Shown: positions 1 through 9,627, numbered from the stretch's first letter. The stretch is DNA of 64,000 nucleotides from Helicobacter jaachi (GCF_000763135.2 NZ_JRPR02000007.1:1-64000); one strand, 5' to 3'. Notes: generated by a model not told the origin, from the sequence alone. Numbers and translations: made by a program.

Positions 1-98
1 CCCTGAAGGTCGCAGCAAGACTAGCTGCTTGATAGGGTAGATGTGTAAGCATAGTAATATGTTTAGCTGACTACTACTAATAGACCGCTTGGCTTTTT
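1..98 (+). rRNA. rrl: 23S ribosomal RNA, 3' end (partial)
   Basis: The first ~98 bases match the conserved 3' end of bacterial 23S rRNA: the ...GATAGGGTAGATGTGTAAGC... segment and the terminal ...CTACTAATAGACCG..TTGGCTT block near 72-94. The gene is cut by the window edge. The exact 3' end is estimated from the E. coli pattern. Confidence 0.93.
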
Positions 99-446
99 TT
101 ATTAAGCGATACTGCCTTATTGAGTGTATTTAGATTCAATGAAGTAAAACATGGCGTGTAATTATTAAGTTAAATTACTAATACTTTAAACACAAGGCTA
201 TTAACAATACTTTCTCTTTAGAACTTTGAATTAGGTTTATAGAATCTAAACTTACCAAATAAGATTCTATAAACCAAACAAAAAACAAAAAAGAGACAAA
301 GCAAAAATGGAAATAAGAGCAAAGATAGAATCTAAAATATAGAATCTAAACTTAGATTCTAAGCATTATAGAATCTAGATTCTAGCAAACTTAAGTTTGA
401 CTATTTTTCGCGCAAAGACAAACAAAAATTGCTTTTATTTCCCTTT
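99..446 (+). other. 23S-5S spacer
   Basis: About 350 bases of AT-rich spacer with no reading frame and no tRNA that I can recognise. It carries several copies of the AGATTCT/AGAATCT motif, including a 16-base perfect palindrome at 369-384 made from two copies head to head. Confidence 0.6.
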
Positions 447-568
447 TTCTTTGTGTTAATATGATAGTAGGACACACCTAGCTCCATTCCGAACCTAGCA
501 GTTAAGCTTCTATCAGCCGATGATACTGCACTTTTCAAGTGTGGAAATGTAGGTGAATGCAAGGATAG
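447..568 (+). rRNA. rrf: 5S ribosomal RNA
   Basis: The core CCATTCCGAACCTAGCAGTTAAG (484-506) and the following GCCGATGATACTGC are diagnostic of 5S rRNA. Aligning CCATTCCGAAC with E. coli numbering puts the 5' end near 447-448. The terminal helix is visible as CTTTG (449-453) pairing with CAAGG (560-564). It lies about 350 bases behind the 23S end, so the two probably belong to one cluster. Ends are good to a few bases. Confidence 0.9.
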
Positions 569-930
569 GGAAAATTACTTTCTGCAAATTACAAACTACA
601 ACAAACTAAAATTACGACTTACAAAAACGACACAAAACTGCAAAACAAAAACATTTTAGAGTCCAAAAAACATTCCACAAAATAAAATCATTAAAATCAT
701 AATACAGAATCTAGATTCTAAAACGCAATGAAATTCACAGAATCTAAATTTAACAAAAACCAACCACCACTCAATTGCCCTACCCTGCCATCGCGGTAAA
801 ATCTGCCACTTAAGCCTTTTGCCTCAAGTCTGCTAATATCCAGCTCATTAAATACAATTTAATAAAGCCCTCCTTGAATGCCAGATACAAAATCTGTTAC
901 ATTATTTTACATTTAACATACAATTTACAT
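569..930. other. Non-coding region after 5S rRNA
   Basis: No intact gene is visible between the 5S rRNA and the regulatory sequence before the outer membrane protein gene. It holds AGATTCT motif copies and, on the minus strand, a possible decayed coding remnant listed separately. Confidence 0.5.
718..902 (-). pseudogene. Possible coding remnant, unrecognised
   Basis: On the minus strand an open stretch of 46 codons (858 down to the TAG at 718) has protein-like composition (reads ..NELDISRLEAKGLSGRFY..). The same frame continues upstream across a single TAA as NVTDFVSGIQGG. No start codon with a ribosome binding site serves it. I do not recognise the family. It could be the tail of a decayed gene or chance. 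Confidence 0.22.
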
Positions 931-980
931 CATATTTACCTTGACTTTAAGGTAAATATGGGGGGGGGGGGGGGTAGAAT
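931..980 (+). promoter_or_regulatory. Inverted repeat plus 15-G tract upstream of outer membrane protein gene
   Basis: A perfect 12-base inverted repeat (931-942 and 949-960, loop GACTTT) runs straight into a run of 15 G (960-974). A TAGAAT hexamer at 975-980 could be a -10 box. The start codon follows at 1029. Long G tracts slip during replication, so the gap between upstream elements and the -10 box would change by single bases. This is the usual layout for transcriptional phase variation. The inverted repeat could be an operator or a hairpin. Confidence 0.6.
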
Positions 981-1028
981 GTAAAGATATGCGTAAAAGC
1001 ATAAGATTTACATTCTTAAGGAGTAACA

Positions 1029-1673
1029 ATGAAAAAGTTGTTAGTAAGTTCAGTAGCGGCACTAGCTCTAACAAGCAGTGCGCTTATAGCAGAGGAAAGC
1101 GGCACATTTGTGGGTGTGGGCATTGGGTATGGAAGCACTACGCTTAAGCTTTCAAGCAATGTTTTAGGCGAGACAGAAAATATTAAAAACACAAAAAGTG
1201 GCTTAAACTATGGCATTATCGCAGGGTATAAGCAATTTTTTACAGAAAGCTTTGGCTTGCGCTACTATGGCAATATAGATATGAGCAGCGCGACAATTGA
1301 AAGTCAAGCCTACAATACACTTAATTATGGCGTGAATGTAGATGCGCTCTATAATTTTGTCACATCTGCAGATATGGATTTTGGTGTGTTTTTAGGTATT
1401 GGGCTAGGTGCAAACTCTTGGAGTGGTGAAGGCATTAATGACGCCAAAAGCGTACCTGCAGCGGCTGGTAAGAAAGCCACTACAACAGGCTTTGATGCCG
1501 CACTTAATGTAGGTTTAAGAGGCGTATTTGCTAAAGCACATGGTATTGAGCTAGCCGCACGCGTGCCTTTTGTAAAAACTACACTTTTTGATATAAATGT
1601 GACCGATGTAAGTGTCAAAGCCACTATTCACCGCACATATAATGTCGGCTTACGCTACACATTTGGTTTTTAA
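1029..1673 (+). CDS. Outer membrane beta-barrel protein (opacity/OMP_b-brl type)
   Basis: A 214-residue exported protein. It begins with a clear signal peptide (MKKLLVSSVAALALTSSALIA, cleavage near residue 21). The rest is glycine-rich, has alternating strands typical of an eight-stranded small barrel, and ends in aromatic ...YTFGF, as needed for outer membrane insertion. AAGGAG sits a few bases before the ATG. It resembles the two small barrels at 54753 and 55447 in general plan. Expression is probably set by the 15-G tract about 55 bases upstream. The ligand or function is unknown; surface adhesion or immune interaction is only inference from the family. Confidence 0.8.
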   Translation: MKKLLVSSVAALALTSSALIAEESGTFVGVGIGYGSTTLKLSSNVLGETENIKNTKSGLNYGIIAGYKQFFTESFGLRYYGNIDMSSATIESQAYNTLNYGVNVDALYNFVTSADMDFGVFLGIGLGANSWSGEGINDAKSVPAAAGKKATTTGFDAALNVGLRGVFAKAHGIELAARVPFVKTTLFDINVTDVSVKATIHRTYNVGLRYTFGF

Positions 1674-1772
1674 GGATTTTAAGCGATAGTCAGATTCTGT
1701 ATTTTATCCCCACGCCGCGCAAACTTTGCCTGTAGCGTGTGGGCTATTTTGCAATGCTTGCGCGCTTTTAAT

Positions 1773-4352
1773 TTAAAGCGCGAAGTCTTTTATAAGATTA
1801 AAATTAAGATAAGTATAAATGCTCGCTCGCTTATTATCAATTTTTTGCGGCACGATTTCAAGGTATTCTTGCGCAGTAGGGAGACGCCCTAGCAGCGCGC
1901 ACACACCACCAAGCTCCGCACTTCCTAGATAGACTTGCGCCCCCTTGCCCATACGGTTATCAAAATTACGCGTTGAAGTAGAAAACACAATAGCATTATC
2001 CCTAACGCGCGCTTGATTTCCCATACACAGGCTACAGCCCGGCACTTCTACCCTTGCACCCGCTGCGCCAAAAAGCGATAAATAGCCCTCTTTTGTAAGC
2101 TCATTTTCGTCCATTTTAGTGGGTGGAGCAATCCAAATGCGCGTGTTACTCTGCCCTGCATTTTTGACAATCTCACCAAAAGCCCTAAAATGCCCTATAT
2201 TTGTCATACAACTACCGATAAACACTTCATCAATATGGGTTGGGCGCTTGGGATTAGCATGGATTTCGCTAAGGGTCGCCACATCATCTGGGTCATTAGG
2301 GCATGCAAGGATAGGCTCTTTGATATCTGCTAAATCAATCTCAATAATCGCCGCATACTCCGCATCGCTATCAGGTTCTAAAAGCACAGGATTAGCAATC
2401 CACTCTTTCATTTTTTCCGCTCGGCGCTTAAGCGTCTTAGCATCTTGATAGCCACTTTTAATCATAGATTCTATAAGTGTGATATTTGAGCTAAGATATT
2501 CAATAATAGGCTCTTTATTTAGGCGCACGCTGCACGCTGCAGCACTTCTTTCCGCACTTGCATCGCTTAGCTCAAAGGCTTGCTCTACCTTTAAATCCCC
2601 TAAGCCCTCAATTTCTAAAATACGCCCGCTAAAGACATTCTTTTTGCCCTTTTTCTCCACCGTGAGCAAACCTTGCTTGATAGCGTAATAAGGTATAGCA
2701 TTAACCAAATCGCGCAGCGTGATACCCGGATTTAGCTTGCCCTTAAAGCGCACAAGCACAGATTCTGGCATATCAAGCGGCATAGAGCCTGTAACTGCGG
2801 CAAATGCGATAAGTCCGCTGCCCGCAGGGAAGCTAATGCCAATAGGGAAGCGCGTGTGAGAATCTCCGCCCGTGCCAACAGTATCTGGTAGGCACATACG
2901 ATTAAGCCATGAGTGTATCACGCCATCTTTTGGGTGTAGCGCCACACCGCCGCGACTGGAGATAAAATCAGGCAAAGTCGCCTGCAGGCTAATATCAGCC
3001 GGCTTTGGATAGGCAGCAGTATGGCAAAAACTCTGCAAGACAAAGTCCGCGCCAAAGCTTAGGGCAGCTAGCTCCTTAATTTCATCACGCGTCATTGCAC
3101 CTGTGGTGTCTTGACTGCCTACCGTGGTAGTCTTTGGCTCGCAATAGCTGCCCGGGCGTATGCCCTCAACTCCGCACGCGCGCCCTACCATTTTTTGCGC
3201 AAGTGTGTAGCCTTTTGTGCTAGGCGCGGGCTGCTTTGGTGCTTTAAAAATATCGCTTTTGCCAAGCTTTAAGTATTCGCGCGCTTTTGTGCTTAAGCCT
3301 CGCCCGATGATGAGCGGGATTCTCCCGCCAGCGCGGATTTCATCAGTGATAGTTACAGGATTTAGAGTAAAGGTAGCCACCACTTTGCCATCTTTAATAA
3401 TCTCGCCCTTGCGGGTGTCAAGTGTGATAATATCGCCATCTTTAAGCTCTCTCACATCAGCGACAATGGGTAGCGCGCCGCTATCCTCGCAGGTGTTAAA
3501 AAATATAGGCGCAATCACCCCGCCTATAACAATCCCACCGCTTTTTTTATTGGGAATAAATGGAATATCTTTGCCAAAATGCCACATAATAGAATTACAA
3601 GCAGACTTTCGGCTACTTCCAGTGCCTACCACATCGCCTACATACGCGACAATAGCGTCATTTTGCGCGGCTTTTTGTTTGGCAGATTCTATACGCGCCT
3701 CGTAGTTTTCAATGCGATTTTTAAGCATAGCCTTAGCATGCAAAGGAATATCACTGCGTGTGAAAGCATCGCTTGCAGGGCTTAAATCATCTGTATTTGT
3801 CTCGCCATCGACTTTAAACACACACACTTTTATATGCTCTTTTAAGCCCTCTTTGCTTAAAAACCACTCCGCATTAGCCCAAGATTGTAGAATTTCTTGC
3901 GAAAGCGGCGTGTTGAGTGCAGCAATTTTCTCAAAATTATCATAAATTAAAAGTGTATGTTTTAGCGCTTCTGCGCAAGCCTTTGCAATAGCATTATCTG
4001 GGAGCGAAAGCCCCTCAATGAGCGGAGAGACATTATATCCGCCAAGCATGGTGCCTAGATATGTAACTGCCTCACTTTGGCTAAAACCCCATGATTGCTG
4101 GTTTTTTAGGAGTATTTCGCCCAAAAATTCAGCCTTTAGCTGTGCGGAGGCATCAACGCCCGGATTTACCCTATGAATTATTAAATCCTTTGCAAATGCC
4201 CTAAGGCTCTCATCTATGCTATTATCTTTGCACATAGCAATGGCGCTTTGGGTTTGTGGCACGCTAAGTGGCAGTGGCGGAATCCCCTCTTTTTCACGCT
4301 CATTTACATGCGCTTTGTAGGCGCTAATAAAATCCTCAAGCTCTTTGTTCAT
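1773..4352 (-). CDS. acnB: Aconitate hydratase B (aconitase)
   Basis: An 859-residue AcnB-type aconitase interconverting citrate and isocitrate in the TCA cycle; AcnB enzymes may also handle 2-methylisocitrate. Length matches the H. pylori enzyme closely. The swivel-type segment comes first ([18 protein letters not shown] near 190-208, [12 protein letters not shown] near 244-255). The catalytic [4Fe-4S] part follows, with [17 protein letters not shown] and [12 protein letters not shown] carrying the cluster cysteines. GAGGAG lies just before the ATG. It stands alone, with convergent or divergent neighbours. AcnB can bind mRNA when iron is low in other bacteria; nothing here shows that directly. 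Confidence 0.96.
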   Translation of the reverse strand: MNKELEDFISAYKAHVNEREKEGIPPLPLSVPQTQSAIAMCKDNSIDESLRAFAKDLIIHRVNPGVDASAQLKAEFLGEILLKNQQSWGFSQSEAVTYLGTMLGGYNVSPLIEGLSLPDNAIAKACAEALKHTLLIYDNFEKIAALNTPLSQEILQSWANAEWFLSKEGLKEHIKVCVFKVDGETNTDDLSPASDAFTRSDIPLHAKAMLKNRIENYEARIESAKQKAAQNDAIVAYVGDVVGTGSSRKSACNSIMWHFGKDIPFIPNKKSGGIVIGGVIAPIFFNTCEDSGALPIVADVRELKDGDIITLDTRKGEIIKDGKVVATFTLNPVTITDEIRAGGRIPLIIGRGLSTKAREYLKLGKSDIFKAPKQPAPSTKGYTLAQKMVGRACGVEGIRPGSYCEPKTTTVGSQDTTGAMTRDEIKELAALSFGADFVLQSFCHTAAYPKPADISLQATLPDFISSRGGVALHPKDGVIHSWLNRMCLPDTVGTGGDSHTRFPIGISFPAGSGLIAFAAVTGSMPLDMPESVLVRFKGKLNPGITLRDLVNAIPYYAIKQGLLTVEKKGKKNVFSGRILEIEGLGDLKVEQAFELSDASAERSAAACSVRLNKEPIIEYLSSNITLIESMIKSGYQDAKTLKRRAEKMKEWIANPVLLEPDSDAEYAAIIEIDLADIKEPILACPNDPDDVATLSEIHANPKRPTHIDEVFIGSCMTNIGHFRAFGEIVKNAGQSNTRIWIAPPTKMDENELTKEGYLSLFGAAGARVEVPGCSLCMGNQARVRDNAIVFSTSTRNFDNRMGKGAQVYLGSAELGGVCALLGRLPTAQEYLEIVPQKIDNKRASIYTYLNFNLIKDFAL

Positions 4353-4691
4353 CGCATTCTCCTCGCTTTGTAAAATTTGTTGTTGCTACCACAATTTTGG
4401 GTGGGTTTGTATTCAAATTGTATAATAAAAATCATAAATGATAAGGAAAGTAAAATAGAAGTTATCCAAAAAGCAATACAAAACTCCCAAGCTAATAAGG
4501 ACTTTCCCCAAACTAAGCCTTGCGTGTATAGAATCTAGCGCTAGATTCTATAAAATGAGCGCTTTTAGTGTGGATTATAGAATCTGCTTGAGTGGGCGAC
4601 ACATTTGGAGAGTCTGTAGATTCTGTATTTATAGAATCTAAGTTTAAAGCGCAAAGTTTAAAAATAGTGTAAGCTTTTATAAGGAGGCGAT
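4353..4691. other. Intergenic region between acnB and aminotransferase gene
   Basis: About 340 AT-rich bases between divergent genes, so it should hold promoters for both. Six copies of the AGATTCT motif occur here. Two of them form a 26-base perfect palindrome at 4527-4552. No gene is visible. Confidence 0.5.
4527..4552. repeat. 26-bp perfect palindrome of two AGATTCT motifs
   Basis: TATAGAATCTAGC and its exact reverse complement meet at the centre (GC|GC core AGCGCT). It is built from two head-to-head copies of the abundant motif. As RNA it would form a strong hairpin. It lies about 140 bases before the aminotransferase gene. Confidence 0.7.
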
Positions 4692-6089
4692 ATGGCTGCT
4701 TTCAAGCCTGAAAAGATTATCACTCGCTTTTTTGCGCCATTGCTCAAGCCTGATAGAGATGTGCTTACGCAGCTGCGCGAAAATATCATTTTAGCCCCAA
4801 AGCAGCATTATTTTGATTTTACAGCCTCTGGGCTTGCGTATAGGGGCATTTATAAGCGTATAGAATCTATTTTGCCCTATTATGCTAATACGCACTCATA
4901 TTTTGCCACGCACTCTGCGCTTATGAGCCAAATATATGAGCGCGCAAAGGCGCATATTGCTAGCGCGCTTAGTTTGAGCGATGATTTTGTGCTTATTGCC
5001 GGTGGGAGCGGAGCTAGCTTTGGTATTAAAAAATTTCAAGAGTTAATGGGCATTTATATCTCTCCGCACACGCTAGCACACTTTAAGCCACTCATTGAGC
5101 CGCTAGAAAATTTAGCGCAGCTAGGATTGCTCAATGCGCTTAAATCTTATGATAAACGCACGCACAAGCTAGGCTTGCCCTATGTGATAATTAGTGGTTT
5201 TGAGCATCATTCAAATGAGATAAGCTACAAAGAGGGGCTTTGCCATATACAAAAGATTGATTTTAATGCGCAGGGCGTGCCAGATAGCACGCATTTGGAG
5301 CAGATTCTATCGCGCATTAAACATCATAAAATTATTGCTTCTCTAAGCGCGGCATCTAATGTTACAGGCATTTTGACGCCTTTAGATTCTATAAGTGCGC
5401 TTTTAAGGCAGTATAAGGCAATTATCGCGCTTGATATGGCAAGCTCCTCGCCTTATAAGCAAATAGATGCTAAGCACTTTGACGCGGCATTTTTAGCGCC
5501 TCATAAATTATTGGGCGGGGTAGGCTCATGCGGGATTTTGGCTATAAGGAAGTCTTTGCTTGATGTGAGCTTGCCGCCTAGCTTTAGCGGTGGAGGCGTG
5601 ATTGAGTATGCTAATGAAAATACGCATACTTTTATTAGCGAAAATCCAGCGCGCGAGGAGGCTGGCACGCCGCATATTTTGGGTGTGCTACAGGCGGCTT
5701 TGGCTTATCAATTACGCAATGAAATTGGCTTAGATTGGATTGCGCGCAGGGAGAAAATCCTCACAGAAGTATTTTTACATGAGCTTAAAAAAATCCCGGC
5801 TGTAAGCATTTATGGCGATTTGAGAGCGGAGCGATTAGGGATTGTAAGCTTTAACATCGGCTCGATTTCGCCTCTTGATTTATGCGCGCTTTTAAGCAAA
5901 AAGTATGGCATACAAACGCGTGCGGGCTGCAGTTGTGCCGGTCCTTATGGGCATTATCTTATGGGAGAGGGGACATATGAGAAAAAGCCCATGTGGCTGC
6001 GCGTGAGCATTCACTATACGCATAGCGTGGGCGAGATTGAGTATTTGATAGAATCTATTAAGGCTTGCGTGAAAACCTTGCGCGGCTAG
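4692..6089 (+). CDS. Class V aminotransferase / cysteine desulfurase-like PLP enzyme
   Basis: A 465-residue PLP-dependent fold-type I enzyme. Visible features are the phosphate-binding AGGSGASFG (near 101-109), GFEHHSNEISYKEG (near 170), the aspartate in IALDMASSSPYKQ, the PLP lysine in FLAPHKLLGGVG (near 272), and a cysteine loop TRAGCSCAGPYGHYLMG near the C-terminus like the sulfur-accepting loop of SufS/NifS proteins. It is longer than classic NifS (about 390-400). The start is supported by AAGGAGG eight bases upstream. It has no operon partner here. Sulfur transfer is likely, but another class V activity is possible. Confidence 0.8.
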   Translation: MAAFKPEKIITRFFAPLLKPDRDVLTQLRENIILAPKQHYFDFTASGLAYRGIYKRIESILPYYANTHSYFATHSALMSQIYERAKAHIASALSLSDDFVLIAGGSGASFGIKKFQELMGIYISPHTLAHFKPLIEPLENLAQLGLLNALKSYDKRTHKLGLPYVIISGFEHHSNEISYKEGLCHIQKIDFNAQGVPDSTHLEQILSRIKHHKIIASLSAASNVTGILTPLDSISALLRQYKAIIALDMASSSPYKQIDAKHFDAAFLAPHKLLGGVGSCGILAIRKSLLDVSLPPSFSGGGVIEYANENTHTFISENPAREEAGTPHILGVLQAALAYQLRNEIGLDWIARREKILTEVFLHELKKIPAVSIYGDLRAERLGIVSFNIGSISPLDLCALLSKKYGIQTRAGCSCAGPYGHYLMGEGTYEKKPMWLRVSIHYTHSVGEIEYLIESIKACVKTLRG

Positions 6090-6114
6090 ATTCTATGAGC
6101 CCTACACGGCTAGT

Positions 6115-7494
6115 CTATTTTATGGCGTGGTGATAGGCGTTTAGTTTTTTGTCGTTGTATAGAACTACATTTTTTATTACTTCTTTTTGAATAGCTTTGA
6201 TAAAAGATTCCATAAAATCAAAGGCAATTTCGCCTTTTTTATGCACGGGTAAAATTATAAATTTTTCCTTAACTTTATTCCAAGTGGGCTTATTTTCATA
6301 ATTAAAAAGTTCAAAAATTCCCTTTTGTAATGCTGCCACGAAAAATAAACAAATGTTTCTCTTTTCAAATTCATTAAATTTTAATGTTACTGCATAAGCA
6401 TTATGTAAAATTGTAAATTCTTTTTCATGGTAATAAACTAAACCAGAAGCAACTGCACCATCAGCTATAATCACTATCTTGTTTCTTGCGGTTTCATAAT
6501 CATTTTTGCTAACATAATACATAACACCATTATTGCCAACTTTTGCGACTACTGCAGGTATAGAATGTAATTTATCTTGTTCTTTAGCTCTAAATTCTCT
6601 GCTATCAAGCGGATTAAGTTTTTTCAATTCTATGACATCAAACAAACCGGCGATTTTGAATTCTTGCCATTTTATTGCGTGAGTAGATTCTGTGTTTTTT
6701 ATGGATACTATAGAATCTTTAATATTTATAGAATCTTTAGGGGTTATAGATTCTATAGAATCTAGGCGGCTTTTACCCCCCCCCCCGTTAGTTTTAGAAT
6801 CTAAAGCATTAAATATATTAATAGCATTTATTTCAGATTCTGTAAGTGTGTAGTCTTTTAAATTGGTAGCTTGTAAATATGCTTTAAGCTCTATTTTTTG
6901 CTCAAATTCCACTTCGCGAACACGCTCTATCTCCAGCTCTTTAATATAAGATTCCATAAAATCAAAGGCAATTTCTCCATTTTTATGCACGGGTATAGAT
7001 ACACAAGTCGCATTAAAATTTTTTTCAAAATCACGCACCAAAACAGATAGAAATTTTGGGCTATTTTTATTAAGCAAAACAATAAAATAATGAGCTATTT
7101 TTACATTAAAAGGATTAAATTTAGGATAAATCGTCTTTGTAAATTGCCCTGCGTAAAAATCTTTTTGCATATAAAAAAACTGCATTCCAAGCATTCCCAC
7201 CGCTATGCTATTACCCTTAATTTTATGCTCCTCGTCTAAATATTCTACATATCCTGCTATGCCATTATTTAGGCAGGTTCTAGTAAAGTATGGATACTTT
7301 GCATTTTCGTTAAATTGAAAACTATCTTTATTTAACTGCGGATTTGATTTTACTTCAAATAACTCACCTAAAGCAAACTTTTTAAACCAGCCCCCATTCG
7401 CATAGAATCTAGATTCTAATTCTTGCAAATGAGGGCTTGCTAAAAAGGGCGATTTAAGTCTCCTTGTGATTTTAAAATATTGCTTACTTCCCAT
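6115..7494 (-). CDS. BcgI-like restriction system specificity subunit (two target domains, phase-variable)
   Basis: A 459-residue S/beta subunit that recognises DNA for the methylase-nuclease encoded just upstream. It has two homologous halves: each has a target-recognition domain followed by the conserved segment PVHK(N/K)GEIAFDFMES(Y/F)IK (near 170-187 and near 425-442). An 11-G run (6776-6786) encodes NGGGGK between the halves and is in frame here. The gene overlaps the methylase gene by 55 bases and has no good ribosome binding site, so translational coupling is likely. Reading from the sequence, loss of one G gives a stop four codons on, and gain of one G gives a stop at once. Either leaves a one-domain protein of about 240 residues. 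Confidence 0.85.
   Translation of the reverse strand: MGSKQYFKITRRLKSPFLASPHLQELESRFYANGGWFKKFALGELFEVKSNPQLNKDSFQFNENAKYPYFTRTCLNNGIAGYVEYLDEEHKIKGNSIAVGMLGMQFFYMQKDFYAGQFTKTIYPKFNPFNVKIAHYFIVLLNKNSPKFLSVLVRDFEKNFNATCVSIPVHKNGEIAFDFMESYIKELEIERVREVEFEQKIELKAYLQATNLKDYTLTESEINAINIFNALDSKTNGGGGKSRLDSIESITPKDSINIKDSIVSIKNTESTHAIKWQEFKIAGLFDVIELKKLNPLDSREFRAKEQDKLHSIPAVVAKVGNNGVMYYVSKNDYETARNKIVIIADGAVASGLVYYHEKEFTILHNAYAVTLKFNEFEKRNICLFFVAALQKGIFELFNYENKPTWNKVKEKFIILPVHKKGEIAFDFMESFIKAIQKEVIKNVVLYNDKKLNAYHHAIK
6748..6763. repeat. 16-bp palindrome of the AGATTCT motif inside specificity gene
   Basis: AGATTCTATAGAATCT, a perfect palindrome made of two copies of the abundant motif. It lies beside the 11-G tract in the linker between the two target-recognition halves. 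Confidence 0.6.
6776..6786 (-). repeat. Homopolymeric G11 tract (C11 on + strand)
   Basis: Eleven uninterrupted C on the plus strand, coding for NGGGG in the specificity subunit. Both one-base shifts reach a stop within a few codons (TAA at once for 12 G; GTA AAA GCC GCC TAG for 10 G). It sits where slippage would cut the protein exactly between its two recognition halves. Confidence 0.85.
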
Positions 7495-9470
7495 GCTAGA
7501 TATTCACTCACGCATTTTTTAAAGTCTTCTAAGCGTGGCGTGGTGTCTATCTTTTGGTGCTGTGAAAAGGTCCAGTCCTTGCCATTTAGGCTTATGGTAT
7601 CCTCTATCACGCAGGAGTCGTAAAAATGCGTTTTTTTCTTGTGATTAAGCACGATGGCTACGATTTCATCATATCTTGCTTTTGCATTATCTATATCTTT
7701 TAAATTCACATTTGCACCTGATTTTTTGCGGTTTTGCCTTGCGTAGCCATCATTAGTGAAATCAATAAATTTCACTATTTTATTTTCAAGGTGAGGCTTG
7801 CCCACTTCAAAAAGATAAATCGCTGTTTGCACGCTTGATTTACCGCAAAAAATATCTGCCATTTTCATACTTGCTAAAAGAGTTGAATGCGTTAGAATCT
7901 CTTGCGTGTAAGGCAGACCATTGCCACTGCCTGCGTTTTCTTGGATAAGCACGCAAGCCTTGCCACTTTTCATCTTTTTTAAGGCTTTTTCTACAAATAT
8001 AAAGCCCTTACCCTCGGCTGAATACGGCGGATTAAGCAAAAAGACATTCGCAGGAAAAGGCTTATTTTTAAAACTTCCTTGCTCGTAATTACCCATAAAT
8101 TCACTTAGAGAATCTGCATGAATGATATTTGAGCTGCCATCACCCATAAGTATCATATTTAGCACAGCAAGCATATAAATATCACTTCTAAGCTCTACGC
8201 CTAAGAGTTGATTTGCCTTAATTAGTGCTAATTTTTCGTTTAAATCTCTTTGTGAATGTATAGAATCTTTTGCATCTTGCATCATAAGTTTCATTGCTGA
8301 AATCAAAAAGCCACCGCTTCCTAGTGCGTAATCCCACACATAAGAATCTTTATTCACTTCGCACAATCTAGCCATAAGCTCACACACATATCGAGGTGTC
8401 ATCACCACATCATTTTTATCACCATCGGGTATATCCACAAAGGAGTTAAGTACATTAAAAAGTTTGCCTGTAAAGTCTAAATGATAATTGTTGCTTTTAA
8501 GATAGGGCATTACATTTTGCGTTACGATTTCATAAATGGGCTTTAGACGACTTTCGTTATTTTTAGGCTCATAAAGCTTTGAAAATATAAAGACCTGCTC
8601 TAATTCTTTGGCTATCATTTCCTTTTTTTCGTTTGGTAAATTTTTAGATTCTAAAAAATCTTTAATTTTATCGATAAAAACTTTGCCATCATTTGAATTT
8701 GTCGTATTATGTCCTTTTAGCTCATTAATCTCAAGAGGTGCGACTTTAGATTCTACGCCTAGTGCTGCCATTATCATACCGACTATAAGCTTTACACGAT
8801 AGCCTACACCTATGCCGTAGGTGTCGTGCATAGTTTGATTAAGCGTTTTTAGCCTTGTTTCTATGGTATTTTCAATATCTTTTGTCTTTTCTTCTAGCTC
8901 GTCTGCTGTAAGCTTTGCATTTTCTATAAGTTCGCTTAAATTTTCACTTGTTAAAAAACTTAAATCACTAAAATCGCCTAGCTTTTTATAAATTTGCGGA
9001 TTGCTTACAAGATAGGCTCTAAGCTCGGTTTTTATATCATTATCATCGCTATATCCTTGTTTATAGCCATTGATACCTATGGCGATACATTCATTATAAG
9101 TGCTATAATCAGTCACTGCACTTGCATAATGAATCGCCCCATTTAGCGCGTATTTTGAGATATTTGTATAATTTGGCTCAGCATTGTCTTTTAAGAAATT
9201 TGAAATTTCGCCATTTTTCTCTAATTTCTCTAAATCACCTTTGCTACCCTTAACCTCTATCATTACTGGGATTTGCTTTAAATCTTTTGTATGTAATAAA
9301 AGCTTAATATCAGGATAATTTTTACCCTCGCCGCCCTTTTTACTTGGGGCTGTGCTTAGGGCTTTGTCTATTTGGGTGTTTATGCTTTCATTAGGTGTAA
9401 AATAGGGGATTTTAAGCTTGTCTAGTTGCCGCTTTGCCTTATCCTCGATGATTTTTTCTATACTTGCCAT
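7440..9470 (-). CDS. BcgI-like fused endonuclease-methyltransferase (N6-adenine)
   Basis: A 676-residue subunit that joins cutting and methylation. The N-terminal 100 residues hold a PD-(D/E)xK nuclease signature (PDIKLLL ... IPVMIEVKG, near 53-76). After a helical segment comes an N6-adenine methylase domain: SAM motif I-like DYALGSGGF (near 380), catalytic NPPY (near 482), and a gamma-type order like type I HsdM. It ends overlapping the specificity gene downstream. Family knowledge: BcgI-type IIB enzymes use an A subunit of this build with a B specificity subunit and cut on both sides of a split site. AAGGAG supports the start. The DNA target cannot be read from sequence. Confidence 0.88.
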   Translation of the reverse strand: MASIEKIIEDKAKRQLDKLKIPYFTPNESINTQIDKALSTAPSKKGGEGKNYPDIKLLLHTKDLKQIPVMIEVKGSKGDLEKLEKNGEISNFLKDNAEPNYTNISKYALNGAIHYASAVTDYSTYNECIAIGINGYKQGYSDDNDIKTELRAYLVSNPQIYKKLGDFSDLSFLTSENLSELIENAKLTADELEEKTKDIENTIETRLKTLNQTMHDTYGIGVGYRVKLIVGMIMAALGVESKVAPLEINELKGHNTTNSNDGKVFIDKIKDFLESKNLPNEKKEMIAKELEQVFIFSKLYEPKNNESRLKPIYEIVTQNVMPYLKSNNYHLDFTGKLFNVLNSFVDIPDGDKNDVVMTPRYVCELMARLCEVNKDSYVWDYALGSGGFLISAMKLMMQDAKDSIHSQRDLNEKLALIKANQLLGVELRSDIYMLAVLNMILMGDGSSNIIHADSLSEFMGNYEQGSFKNKPFPANVFLLNPPYSAEGKGFIFVEKALKKMKSGKACVLIQENAGSGNGLPYTQEILTHSTLLASMKMADIFCGKSSVQTAIYLFEVGKPHLENKIVKFIDFTNDGYARQNRKKSGANVNLKDIDNAKARYDEIVAIVLNHKKKTHFYDSCVIEDTISLNGKDWTFSQHQKIDTTPRLEDFKKCVSEYLAWEVSNILKSQGDLNRPF

Positions 9471-9627
9471 TCACACTCCTTTTAGATTCTATAAGATTCT
9501 ATAAATTCAAAACATTTATTTTACTTGAAAATTATTTGTTTTAAAACACAGAATCTGCGTTTTTTAGATTATTTTGCTGTTTTGTAGCGTTATACAGCGG
9601 TGTTTATAGAATCTAATGCTATAGAAT

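Noticed and set aside
240-400. CRISPR array formed by the repeated AGATTCT units
   Set aside because: Spacing and orientation are irregular, the unit is only 7-11 bases and it is spread over the whole window, including coding DNA.
941-980. TTGACT at 941 as a -35 box paired with TAGAAT at 975
   Set aside because: The gap would be 28 bases at the present tract length, too long for a normal promoter; the TTGACT also lies inside the inverted repeat.
1349-1624. Long antisense frames inside the barrel gene and many other genes (for example 2119-2448, 3217-3705, 17450-17875, 19073-19438)
   Set aside because: They mirror real genes in another frame, lack ribosome binding sites and have no recognisable domains; the opposite strands carry clear family motifs.
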